Source: CAYZJB01 sp964602985
GTDB taxonomy: Bacteria > CLD3 > SB21
Length of the DNA: 64,000 bases
Assembly (NCBI GenBank): GCA_964602985.1
Contig: CAZRTJ010000018.1
Coordinates: 11,813 to 75,812, forward strand
Direction of reading: 5' to 3'
Numbering within the stretch: position 1 is the stretch's first letter; every line of letters starts with the position of its first letter. A program made the translations under genes and the position numbers. This document shows positions 43,406 through 50,686 of the stretch, piece after piece. The notes beneath the pieces are model-generated. The model did not search any database. It was not told the origin of the DNA and saw only the letters and a list, made by a program, of their open reading frames with translations.

Positions 43406-44416
43406 ATGAAGAACTTGATTATCCTGCTGTCCCTGTCTGCGGCCGCATCGGCGCTGACAGCCCAATCCATCACCAACGTACAGGTCACGCAGGCAGGCAA
43501 GACCGTCGTGATCACCTACGATCTGGACGGCAAGGCCGGCGACAAGTACACTATCTCCCTTGACATATCCAAAGACGGCGGCAAGACATACTTGCTTGTG
43601 CCATCTTCCGTCACCGGCGACATCGGCAAGCTGATTTCATCCGGTACCAACAAGCGCATCGTCTGGGATGTGCTGAAGGACGTGGAGAAGCTGGTCGGGC
43701 CAGATTTTGTTTTCAAGGTCAAAGGCGTTTCAGGTGGCGGAACGGAATTTGGCATCGAGATGATCTTCGTCAAGGGCGGCACATTCCAGATGGGTGACAC
43801 CTTCGGAGATGGAGACTCCAATGAAAAGCCTGTGCATACGGTGACGGTGGGCGATTTCTATATGAGTAAGTATGAGGTGACGCAGAAGACGTGGAAGAGC
43901 GTGATGGGCAACAACCCGTCTCATTTCTCCGGCTGTGACGATTGTCCGGTGGAGCAAGTGTCATGGAATGACGCGCAGGAATTCATCAGGAAACTCAATC
44001 AGAAAACGGGAAAGAAGTATCGCTTGCCGTATGAAGCGGAATGGGAATATGCGGCACGGAGCGGTGGGAAATCTGAGAAGTACTCAGGCGGCGCCAATTT
44101 GGACGCCGTCGGCTGGTATAATGGCAATAGCGGAAGCAAGACTCATCCTGTCGGGCAGAAACAGCCGAACGGACTTGGCTTGTATGATATGACGGGCAAT
44201 GTGTGGGAATGGTGCGAGGACTGGTATAGTGACAGTTATTATTCGCAATCGCCGTCTTATAATCCAAAAGGTCCTGGCAGTGGAACGTCTCGCGTTTTGC
44301 GTGGCGGGTCCTGGTTCTGGATTCCGAGGTTCGTGCGCGCGTCGGTCCGGTTCGGGTTCATACCGGACGGCAGGAATGACATCGGCGGGTTTCGGTTGTG
44401 TCGGTTGCCTCAGTAA
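43406..44416 (+). CDS. Secreted FGE-like (SUMF1 domain) protein lacking catalytic cysteines
   Basis: A 336-residue exported protein: signal peptide (to about residue 20, SALTAQS), an Ig-like beta domain (about 20-110), and a formylglycine-generating-enzyme/C-type-lectin fold (about 118-336) with MIFVKGGTFQMGD, VSWNDAQEFIRKLN, YRLPYEAEWEYAARSG and TGNVWEWCEDWY. True FGE has two active-site Cys just after RGGSW; here the region reads GGSWFWIPRFVRASV, with none, so it is probably a binding scaffold. Residues 304-327 differ from the Asn-rich FGE consensus at many positions, mostly in NNC codons, as in targets of diversity-generating retroelements. Repeat elements flank it on both sides. TTGAGGTGA precedes the ATG. 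Confidence 0.82.
   Translation: MKNLIILLSLSAAASALTAQSITNVQVTQAGKTVVITYDLDGKAGDKYTISLDISKDGGKTYLLVPSSVTGDIGKLISSGTNKRIVWDVLKDVEKLVGPDFVFKVKGVSGGGTEFGIEMIFVKGGTFQMGDTFGDGDSNEKPVHTVTVGDFYMSKYEVTQKTWKSVMGNNPSHFSGCDDCPVEQVSWNDAQEFIRKLNQKTGKKYRLPYEAEWEYAARSGGKSEKYSGGANLDAVGWYNGNSGSKTHPVGQKQPNGLGLYDMTGNVWEWCEDWYSDSYYSQSPSYNPKGPGSGTSRVLRGGSWFWIPRFVRASVRFGFIPDGRNDIGGFRLCRLPQ
44300..44412 (+). other. Candidate DGR variable region at the 3' end of the FGE-like gene
   Basis: Codons 300-336. The framework GGSW, PR, VRAS, R, PD, RN, GFRLCR matches the FGE consensus, while Asn positions of that consensus hold Phe, Trp, Ile, Phe, Val, Phe, Phe, Ile, Gly, Asp and Ile. Eight of these changed codons are NNC (TTC, TTC, GTC, TTC, TTC, GGC, GAC, ATC), as expected if A bases of AAC codons were mutated. 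An inverted repeat (44413-44425) and a long palindrome (44470-44508) follow, as hairpins do after DGR targets. No template repeat or reverse transcriptase is in the window. Confidence 0.45.
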
Positions 44417-44508
44417 TGTCATTACGCTTTAAGTTCTTAGTTCCTTACTCTTTTGGTTTTTTTGCATTTGTGAGATTTGCCAAATCTTTAAGATTTGGCA
44501 AATCTCAC
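44413..44508. repeat. Two inverted repeats directly after the FGE-like gene
   Basis: GTAATG-T-CATTAC (44413-44425) contains the stop codon. Then GTGAGATTTGCCAAATCTT (44470-44488), one T, and its exact reverse complement (44490-44508): a 39-base near-perfect palindrome. No T-run follows on the + strand, so it is not a standard terminator. Confidence 0.7.
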
Positions 44509-44537
44509 GATGAAAGGGATAGGTCAAGAAACGCCGG

Positions 44538-44555
44538 CGCGTTTTGCGTGGCGGG
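44538..44555 (+). repeat. 18-base duplicate of the variable-region entry sequence
   Basis: CGCGTTTTGCGTGGCGGG is an exact copy of 44291-44308, which encodes RVLRGG just before the variable region. In the same frame the second site is preceded by codons for KKRR, giving RRVLRGG, a usual FGE reading. It stops abruptly at the start of the U1 repeat element. Confidence 0.65.
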
Positions 44556-44557
44556 CG

Positions 44558-44814
44558 GAACCACCCCCGTGCCCCCTCCTTGCTCCGAGTCGGCTGTGCG
44601 GAAACATGGATTGTCTGGAGCAAGGAGGGGGACTTTCGAAAATGTTGCAAGTCCACAACAAGATGTCCACCACCATACGCCAGACTTGCGTAAAATCAAG
44701 TACCATTAAAATGGCGTGAGGAGCCCATCCATCCAGCGTCCCCCTCCTTACGCCCGTCTATACTGCAATCAAGTACACTCAGTCTGGCGTAAGGAGGGGG
44801 TACGGGGGTGGTTC
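44558..44814. repeat. Compound inverted-repeat element U1
   Basis: About 257 bases with terminal inverted repeats GAACCACCCCCG (44558-44569) and CGGGGGTGGTTC (44803-44814). Inside are two hairpins: CCCCCTCCTTGCTCC (44572-44586) with its exact complement (44617-44631), and CCCCCTCCTTACGCC (44740-44754) with its exact complement (44786-44800). The layout is repeated in U2 on the other side of the DUF559 gene. Confidence 0.85.
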
Positions 44815-44836
44815 AAGCAGCGAACTGGCATGGAAA

Positions 44837-45199
44837 GTGAACAAATTCAATATCAAATCCCAGAAGCTATTCCGCAAGGAACTGCGAAATCACTCGACGC
44901 GATCTGAGCAGTTGCTGTGGATGCAATTGAAAAACAGTCAACTCCTTGGTTTCAAATTCCGGCGTCAGCATGGCGTCGGAAAATATGTGCTCGACTTCTA
45001 TTGTCCCGAACTGAAACTGGCGATAGAGATTGATGGGCCATCGCATGAAACGGATGAGGCGAGACAGCGGGATGCCAGGAGGCAGACGTTTGTAGAATCA
45101 CTTGGGATAAGGTTTCTTCGATTCACGGATGATGAGGTGAGTCAGAATGTGGATGAGGTCGGGAAGAGAATACGTGTTTGGATTGAGGATCATTCTTGA
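44837..45199 (+). CDS. DUF559 endonuclease-like protein between two repeat elements
   Basis: A 120-residue protein of the DUF559 family (Vsr/restriction-endonuclease-like fold): LRNHSTRSEQLLWMQLKN, LLGFKFRRQHGVGKYVLDFYCPELKLAIEIDGPSH and LGIRFLRFTDDEV. The Asp of VLDFYC and the Glu of AIEIDG are placed like PD-(D/E)xK catalytic acids. Biochemical activity of the family is not established to my knowledge. GTG 44837 is the start; no strong ribosome site. It begins 23 bases after U1, and its stop codon TGA (45197-45199) is the first three bases of U2, so gene and repeats fit together as one unit. Confidence 0.82.
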   Translation: MNKFNIKSQKLFRKELRNHSTRSEQLLWMQLKNSQLLGFKFRRQHGVGKYVLDFYCPELKLAIEIDGPSHETDEARQRDARRQTFVESLGIRFLRFTDDEVSQNVDEVGKRIRVWIEDHS

Positions 45200-45454
45200 A
45201 CCACCCCCTGCCCCCTCCTTGCTCCGGAGCGTTGGTACGGAAGCGCAGATTTTCTGGAGCAAGGAGGGGGACTTTTGAATGGGCTCCTCTCGCTCCTGTA
45301 CGTGCGTGCGGAGTTCCAGATTTTTCTGGAGCAAGGAGGGGGACTCTGGAAAATGGTGCTTGATCCCCAATTAGAGATCCCCCTCCTTACGCCGGTAAAA
45401 TTGTCGGTGTTTAGAAAATCGAAGTGGCGTAAGGAGGGGGCAGGGGGTGGTTCA
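45197..45454. repeat. Compound inverted-repeat element U2
   Basis: 258 bases with terminal inverted repeats TGAACCACCCCCTG (45197-45210) and CAGGGGGTGGTTCA (45441-45454). Internal hairpins: CCCCCTCCTTGCTCC (45211-45225) with complement (45256-45270), and CCCCCTCCTTACGCC (45379-45393) with complement (45426-45440); an extra GGAGCAAGGAGGGGG arm at 45328-45342 has only a degenerate partner. Arm positions match U1 to within a base or two. Confidence 0.85.
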
Positions 45455-45545
45455 GGGATACCCAGAAAAAAATGTCGCAAAAAAAACTTCACAACGCAGG
45501 AGTCTTTCTGTATGTTTGTGTATCTCATCGATAAGGAGGATCTCT

Positions 45546-47228
45546 ATGAAACGTAGTCTTATTTTATTGCTATTTTCCTTCAGCGTTTCTGCGCAAACCT
45601 TTGAAGGAACATCCGGAAAAGTTTATTTGAATATTACCAAAGACCCGCCAAAGCCGCCTATTCTGTCTATTGTCGCCGGCAGTGTGCAATTCACAGACTT
45701 CAATGGCAACAATTGCATCGACGCGGGCGAAAGTTGCAAAATCAAGTTCACAGTCGAAAACTCCGGTCCGGGGGACGGGTTGGGACTCAAGGCATCCCTC
45801 AGCGTCAAGAATTACGCGGCGGGTTTGAACTACTCCGCTAAAACAGACATCAGTGCGATCAAGGTGGGACAAAAACTGAACGTTGAACTGCCTGTCACAG
45901 GTACGATGAATACGGCGGAGGGTTCGGCGCAATTTGTCATCAAGATCGACGAGCCGAACGGATTTTCGTCCGATCCGTTTGAATTGGAAGTGAAGACGAA
46001 GGCCTTTGTTTCCCCGCTCGTCAAAGTGGCGGATTACACGGTGACGAGCAGCGCCACAGGCACCCTGCAGAAGAAAAAACCGTTCGACGTCCAGGTCCTG
46101 GTTCAAAACGTCCAGTACGGCACGGCAGAAAACGTCAACGTAGCGCTTGAATTGCCCCCCAACGTCCTCTGCCTGTCGGGCAATGAGAATCAGAATTTCT
46201 CCTTTCTAAAGCCAGGTGAAACAAAAGAAATTATCTACTCACTGATCGTCAATGATCTTTACAATTCGTCGAATCTTCCTCTGAAAATCAAACTCAGTGA
46301 GCGGTATGGCAAGTATGCCGAAAACCGGACGATTGACCTGCAATTGAATCAATCCTTGTCCGCCAGCAAGATGGTTGTAGAAAGTAAGACGGGACTCGAA
46401 AGCAAGGAAGAGATCAAAGTCGCTTCGTTGGGCGCGGAGGTGGACAAGAACATCCCTTCTGCTGGAACCACGTTCCCCAATCGATATGCCCTTGTGATCG
46501 GCAATGAAGACTACAGCTCCTACCAGAAAGACTTGAGTACGGAAGTCAACGTGGACTATGCCGTAAATGACGCCAAAGTATTCTCTGAGTACTGTCGCTA
46601 CACGCTCGGCATTCCAGAAAAGCAAATTAAGCTGTACACCAACGCCACAACGAGTCAGATTAGACAAGGACTCGCATGGATCAACGGTCTTGCGAAGAAC
46701 GAGCAGGGTCAGGCGGAGATTTATTTCTACTATTCTGGCCATGGATTGCCGGATGAAAACACCAAGGAGCCGTACGTGATTCCTGTGGATGTGTCGGGAA
46801 AGAATGTCACGGATGGAATCAAGGTCTCTGAAGTTTATCAGAGATTAAGCGAGCACCCGGTGAAAAGAGCCACGGTCTTCATGGACGCCTGCTTTTCGGG
46901 CGGCGCGAGGAATCAGGGACTGGTGGCCGTCAAGGGCGTCAAACTTGTTCCCAAGGAGAACACATTATCCGGTACACTCGTCGTGTTCAGTTCCAGCAGT
47001 GGCGAGCAGTCGTCGGCGGTATATGGGGAAAAACAGCATGGCTATTTCACGTATTTCCTTCTGAAGAAATTGCAGGACACGAAAGGGCAGGTGTCTTACA
47101 GGGAACTTTCGGAGTATCTGAAGACGAATGTCGTAAAAGAAACACTTCTGTCCGGCAAGGAACAGACGCCGCAAGTCCAGGTCAGTTCCTCAGTTGTCAA
47201 CGAATGGGAAAATTGGACGGTGAAGTAG
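45546..47228 (+). CDS. Secreted caspase-family (C14) protease
   Basis: A 560-residue protein: signal peptide (KRSLILLLFSFSVSAQ), two Ig/CARDB-like domains (about 35-145 and 150-270; FTDFNGNNCIDAGESCKIKFTVEN), a spacer, and a caspase p20-like domain (about 310-540) opening NRYALVIGNEDY, with catalytic His399 (YYSGHG) and Cys449 (MDACFSGG). Bacterial orthocaspases of this kind usually cut after Arg or Lys. The signal peptide puts it outside the cytoplasm. AAGGAGGA lies 7 bases before ATG 45546; an upstream in-frame start in the U2 element is rejected. It follows the FGE-like and DUF559 genes. Confidence 0.88.
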   Translation: MKRSLILLLFSFSVSAQTFEGTSGKVYLNITKDPPKPPILSIVAGSVQFTDFNGNNCIDAGESCKIKFTVENSGPGDGLGLKASLSVKNYAAGLNYSAKTDISAIKVGQKLNVELPVTGTMNTAEGSAQFVIKIDEPNGFSSDPFELEVKTKAFVSPLVKVADYTVTSSATGTLQKKKPFDVQVLVQNVQYGTAENVNVALELPPNVLCLSGNENQNFSFLKPGETKEIIYSLIVNDLYNSSNLPLKIKLSERYGKYAENRTIDLQLNQSLSASKMVVESKTGLESKEEIKVASLGAEVDKNIPSAGTTFPNRYALVIGNEDYSSYQKDLSTEVNVDYAVNDAKVFSEYCRYTLGIPEKQIKLYTNATTSQIRQGLAWINGLAKNEQGQAEIYFYYSGHGLPDENTKEPYVIPVDVSGKNVTDGIKVSEVYQRLSEHPVKRATVFMDACFSGGARNQGLVAVKGVKLVPKENTLSGTLVVFSSSSGEQSSAVYGEKQHGYFTYFLLKKLQDTKGQVSYRELSEYLKTNVVKETLLSGKEQTPQVQVSSSVVNEWENWTVK

Positions 47229-47462
47229 CCGAAACCAATCTGTATGTAAGTCTCACGGCGCCCCTGGCGGGCAGTACGACGGATGGACGGTCTGCCTAGC
47301 AGACGATGAGTACTTCCTCATGATCGCGCCCCGCCTCGACCTCTCGTGCCATCGTAATCTCTCTTTGGAATTCGCCGACCAGGTCATCGGCCTGCGGATT
47401 TCTCGTTGATTTCGACGCAGAAAAGTATACTTTTCCCGCCCTACGAAAGAGAGATCAAGCGA

Positions 47463-48557
47463 ATGCCCTTGAAATGCGGAATTGTTGGTCTGCCGAACGT
47501 CGGGAAGTCGACGATTTTTAACGCGTTGACCGCCGCCGGAGCGCTTGCGGCCAACTACCCCTTTGCGACGATCGAACCGAATGTTGGCGTCGTCGAAGTG
47601 CCGGATGCGCGCATCGATGCGCTCACGAAAATTTACAAGCCGAAGAAGAAAATCTACACGACGGTCAATTTCGTCGACATCGCCGGGCTGGTCAAAGGAG
47701 CCAACGCGGGAGAAGGACTGGGCAACCAATTCCTGAGTCACATCCGCGAGGTGGATGCGATCGCACAGGTGGTGCGTTGTTTTGACGATCCGGACGTGGT
47801 GCATGTCGAAGGATCGATCAACCCTCAGCGCGACATCGAGATTATCACGACGGAACTCGTTCTCAAGGACATGGAGACGGTGCAGAAGAAATTGTCTTCG
47901 CTGGAGCGAACCGCCAAGAGCGGAGACAAGGACGCGCGCGCCGCGTTTGACACGCTGACCAAAATCAAGAGCCGGCTGGACGCCGGACAACCCGCGCGGT
48001 TGGAGCCGCTGGGAGAACAAGAACGCCGATTCGTGAATGACACGTTTCTGCTGACGATGAAACCGATTCTGTACATCTGCAACGTGCGGGAGGATCAGGT
48101 GGCGTCCGGAAATGCGTATGTCGAAACGGTCGCGGCCCTTGCAAAAAAGGAAAACGCCCGATCCGTCGTCATTTCCGGAAAGATCGAATCGGAAATCGCG
48201 GAGCTTCCGGTGGACGAAAGACTGGCGTTCCTCGAATCCGTCGGTTTGCGTGAGCCGGGACTGCACGCGCTGATCCGTGAGACATATGTCCTGTTGGATC
48301 TGAATACATTTCTGACCGCGGGACCGGACGAAGTGCGGGCGTGGACCATCCCTCGCGGTACGAAAAACCCGCAAGCGGCCGGCGTGATTCACTCCGATTT
48401 TGAGCGCGGGTTTATTTGTGCCGACGTCATCTGGTGGGAAGATGTGGTCAAATACGGTTCCGAGCAGGCTTGCAAAGACAAAGGCGTACTGCGTACCGAA
48501 GGCCGCGACTACGTCGTCAAGGACGGTGACGTCATGCATTTCAAATTTAACGTCTGA
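47463..48557 (+). CDS. ychF: Redox-responsive ATPase YchF
   Basis: A 364-residue Obg-like P-loop NTPase: G1 GLPNVGKSTIFNAL, switch/G3 VDIAGLVKGA, a coiled-coil helical domain (about 125-200), and the C-terminal TGS domain ending VKDGDVMHFKFNV. YchF prefers ATP and binds ribosomes, with a role in stress and translation. The start (MPLKCGIVG) is at 47463. An apparent -10 TATACT lies at 47426-47431. The 234-base gap before it (47229-47462) holds no other gene. Confidence 0.95.
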   Translation: MPLKCGIVGLPNVGKSTIFNALTAAGALAANYPFATIEPNVGVVEVPDARIDALTKIYKPKKKIYTTVNFVDIAGLVKGANAGEGLGNQFLSHIREVDAIAQVVRCFDDPDVVHVEGSINPQRDIEIITTELVLKDMETVQKKLSSLERTAKSGDKDARAAFDTLTKIKSRLDAGQPARLEPLGEQERRFVNDTFLLTMKPILYICNVREDQVASGNAYVETVAALAKKENARSVVISGKIESEIAELPVDERLAFLESVGLREPGLHALIRETYVLLDLNTFLTAGPDEVRAWTIPRGTKNPQAAGVIHSDFERGFICADVIWWEDVVKYGSEQACKDKGVLRTEGRDYVVKDGDVMHFKFNV

Positions 48558-48648
48558 TGCGGGGAGAGATCTTTTGAAAACACATACCTTGATCCCGTCA
48601 TCGGTTTGGATCATCTTTGACGTAATACCAATCGAGGAGGAGACGTCC

Positions 48649-49443
48649 ATGGGAATTGTGATCGCCGGAGGGTTCCTGGTTGCTTTGGGGGTGTTGTTTA
48701 TCTTCCTGCGCAAGAAAGCGCAAGACCAGTTACTCGAGATCAAGTTTGTCAAGACGTCGACGGCCGCTGAACTGGCCGAGATGGCTGCTTCCATCAAACA
48801 AGAACTTGGAACGGGTGGATTCCGCCAGCAGACGGAAGTCAAAGGAGTGATCAAATGCGATCAGCCGCTGACGGGGGAATTGTCGAAGCAAGCCTGCGTG
48901 TATTACTCCATGAGCGTTTCGGAACGGTACGAGGAGACGTACTACGAGCGCGACGCGCAAGGCAATCAGGTGCGACGGACGCGCACCGGCTCCACCACGG
49001 TCGCCAGCAATTCACAGCGCGTGCCGTTTCATGTACAGGATGACACCGGCAAGGTCCTTGTCAATCCCAACGATGCCAGCATCGACGCCGTGAAGGTGAT
49101 CAGCAAATACGAGCCCGGGTCGCGCCAGACGATCTCCTTCGGCAGTTTTCGTTTCAATATCTCCGGAGGATCGTCGGACCGGCGGATTCTTGGGTACGAA
49201 TTTGAAGAGAGCATCGTGCCTCTCGACCGTCGGGTGTACGTCCTGGGCGAAGCGTCGGACAGTTCAGGCGAACTCATGGTTCAAAAGCCGGAGGACAAGA
49301 AGAAGCCCTTCATCGTTTCGTTGAAATCGGAAGAAGAACTGACGCGGTCCGTCGAAGGCAAGATCAAAGGCTTCATGATCGGCGCGATCGTGTGCATCGC
49401 GCTGGGCGCCGCAGCGATCGCGTACGGCATTGTGAACGGGTGA
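48649..49443 (+). CDS. Membrane protein with GIDE (E3-ligase-like) domain
   Basis: A 264-residue protein with an N-terminal helix (about 2-20), a soluble domain and a C-terminal helix (about 242-262). The core KGVIKCDQPLTGELSKQACVYYSMSVSERYEE, VPFHVQDDTGKVLVNPNDA and the EESIVPLDRRVYVLGEA block match the GIDE domain, known from the mitochondrial ubiquitin ligase MUL1. No RING finger follows, so it is not a ligase as such. GGAGGAGA precedes ATG 48649; longer starts would overlap ychF. Function in bacteria unknown. Confidence 0.75.
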   Translation: MGIVIAGGFLVALGVLFIFLRKKAQDQLLEIKFVKTSTAAELAEMAASIKQELGTGGFRQQTEVKGVIKCDQPLTGELSKQACVYYSMSVSERYEETYYERDAQGNQVRRTRTGSTTVASNSQRVPFHVQDDTGKVLVNPNDASIDAVKVISKYEPGSRQTISFGSFRFNISGGSSDRRILGYEFEESIVPLDRRVYVLGEASDSSGELMVQKPEDKKKPFIVSLKSEEELTRSVEGKIKGFMIGAIVCIALGAAAIAYGIVNG

Positions 49444-49449
49444 TCGCGG

Positions 49450-49941
49450 ATTTTCAGAACTCTCCTCAAGAATCTCGCTTTCACGATCCTGATTCCGGGA
49501 ACGGTAGCCGTCGTCATTCCTTTCCATTTCTGGCTGCCATTCTCCCTTCCGACGCTCACCGGTGGGCGGTTCGCTGCGTGTCTCCCGTTGGTTCTTGGGG
49601 CGTCGGTGTATGTCTGGTGCGTGTGGGAATTTGCTGCGCGAGGACACGGGACGCCGGCGCCGATCGATCCTCCGAAGCAACTGGTGATCACCGGACTGTA
49701 TCGATATGTCAGAAACCCGATGTATACCGGCATCCTCACATGGCTCGTCGGTCTCGCCGCTCTCTACGAATCGTGGACGATGCTGGCCTACGCGGGCGGC
49801 GTTTGTGCTATATTCAATGCGGCAGTTTTCTTGTACGAAGAACCGACACTTCGGAGACAGTTTGGAGATGCGTACGTCGACTATTGCAAATCGACTCCGC
49901 GATGGGCGCCGAACTTGTGGAAGAGGCATGAAACGGAGTAA
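49450..49941 (+). CDS. Isoprenylcysteine carboxyl methyltransferase-like membrane protein, start codon abnormal
   Basis: The frame after the GIDE stop codes for a 163-residue ICMT-like methyltransferase: helices near 8-28, 38-60 and 95-130, with the family signature VITGLYRYVRNPMYTGIL and EEPTLRRQFGDAYVDYC. Homology-like sequence reaches back to IFRTLLKNLAFTILIPGTVAV at about 49450, yet no ATG or GTG occurs there; the first usual start is TTG 49588, which would cut off about 46 residues including the first helix. Either ATT 49450 is used, coupled to the GIDE stop 7 bases before, or a start was lost. Substrate unknown; bacterial members methylate small isoprenoid or sulfur compounds. Confidence 0.7.
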   Translation: MFRTLLKNLAFTILIPGTVAVVIPFHFWLPFSLPTLTGGRFAACLPLVLGASVYVWCVWEFAARGHGTPAPIDPPKQLVITGLYRYVRNPMYTGILTWLVGLAALYESWTMLAYAGGVCAIFNAAVFLYEEPTLRRQFGDAYVDYCKSTPRWAPNLWKRHETE

Positions 49942-49944
49942 CGC

Positions 49945-50331
49945 ATGAAGATGGTACTCCTGATCGCCATCGGAGGCTCGCTCGGCGCGGTGGCGCGGTA
50001 CGGGCTTTCGCTGTTGACCTACCACACCGTGGGAGCCAGCTTTCCGTGGGGCACGCTCGCTGTCAATCTCACGGGTTCGTTCTTCATCGGGATTCTCGCC
50101 GGGCTGTTTGACGCCGCGATTGTCACGGCGGAGTGTCGCAGTTTTCTGACGATTGGATTTCTGGGAGCGTTCACGACGTTTTCGTCGTTTGCGCTCGAGT
50201 CGGTCAATCTGTGGAGAGACGGAGAGATCAAATGGCTGATCATGAACATCCTTGCAAACAATGTTGCGGGAATTCTCCTGGTTGTGTTGGGCATGGTTGG
50301 GTCGCGATTGATTTGGAAATTTCTTTCCTGA
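49945..50331 (+). CDS. crcB: Fluoride ion channel CrcB/Fluc
   Basis: A 128-residue four-helix protein of the Fluc family, which exports fluoride. Motifs: GGSLGAVARYGLS, WGTLAVNLTGSFFIG (pore Asn) and GAFTTFSSFALE (Phe box). One copy is present, so it would act as a homodimer. No fluoride riboswitch is possible in the 3-base gap upstream. DUF190 follows, a common partner. Confidence 0.94.
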   Translation: MKMVLLIAIGGSLGAVARYGLSLLTYHTVGASFPWGTLAVNLTGSFFIGILAGLFDAAIVTAECRSFLTIGFLGAFTTFSSFALESVNLWRDGEIKWLIMNILANNVAGILLVVLGMVGSRLIWKFLS

Positions 50332-50341
50332 AAGGGTTTGT

Positions 50342-50686
50342 ATGAAACTACCGGAAGAAGCGCTACTCTTGCGGATCTTCGTCGGTGAATCCGACCAGAT
50401 CCACGGGAAACCGCTGTACGAGCAAATTGTTATGAAGGCCCGCGAACTCAATCTCGCAGGCGCGACGGTGATTCGCGGAGTGATGGGTTTTGGCGCAGGC
50501 AGTCGGATTCACACCGCGAAATGGCTCGAACTCTCGGCCGACCTGCCCATGGTGATCGAAATCGTCGACACGGAGGAAAGAATCAACCTCCTGATGCCAT
50601 TCCTGGATGAGACGGTTACCGAGGGCCTGGTGACGTTGGAGAAAGCGCGGGTCATCAAATATCGAAGCAAGACGAGTACGCCGTGA
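50342..50686 (+). CDS. DUF190 (PII-like) protein
   Basis: A 114-residue protein with LLRIFVGESDQIHGKPLYEQIVMKARELNLAGATVIRGVMGFGAGSRIHT signature of DUF190, a PII-like ferredoxin fold often found next to crcB and thought to be regulatory. GTGA overlap with the next gene. Ribosome-site-like AAAGG precedes the ATG. Confidence 0.88.
   Translation: MKLPEEALLLRIFVGESDQIHGKPLYEQIVMKARELNLAGATVIRGVMGFGAGSRIHTAKWLELSADLPMVIEIVDTEERINLLMPFLDETVTEGLVTLEKARVIKYRSKTSTP

Noticed and set aside
44496..45500. CRISPR array suspected from repeated GGAGGGGG blocks
   Set aside because: The repeats are inverted hairpin arms of varying spacing around a gene, not direct repeats with equal spacers, and no cas gene is near.
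43406..47228. A DGR reverse transcriptase or template repeat within the window
   Set aside because: I looked for an RT gene and for a second A-rich copy of the variable region on both strands and saw none; only an 18-base entry sequence is duplicated.
49941..49945. Fluoride riboswitch before crcB
   Set aside because: Only three bases separate crcB from the preceding gene, and no riboswitch-like fold is seen inside that gene.
49264..50451. A 395-codon leftward frame over the ICMT-like and crcB genes
   Set aside because: Both rightward genes have clear family motifs; this frame is Arg/Ser/Pro-rich and shadow-like.
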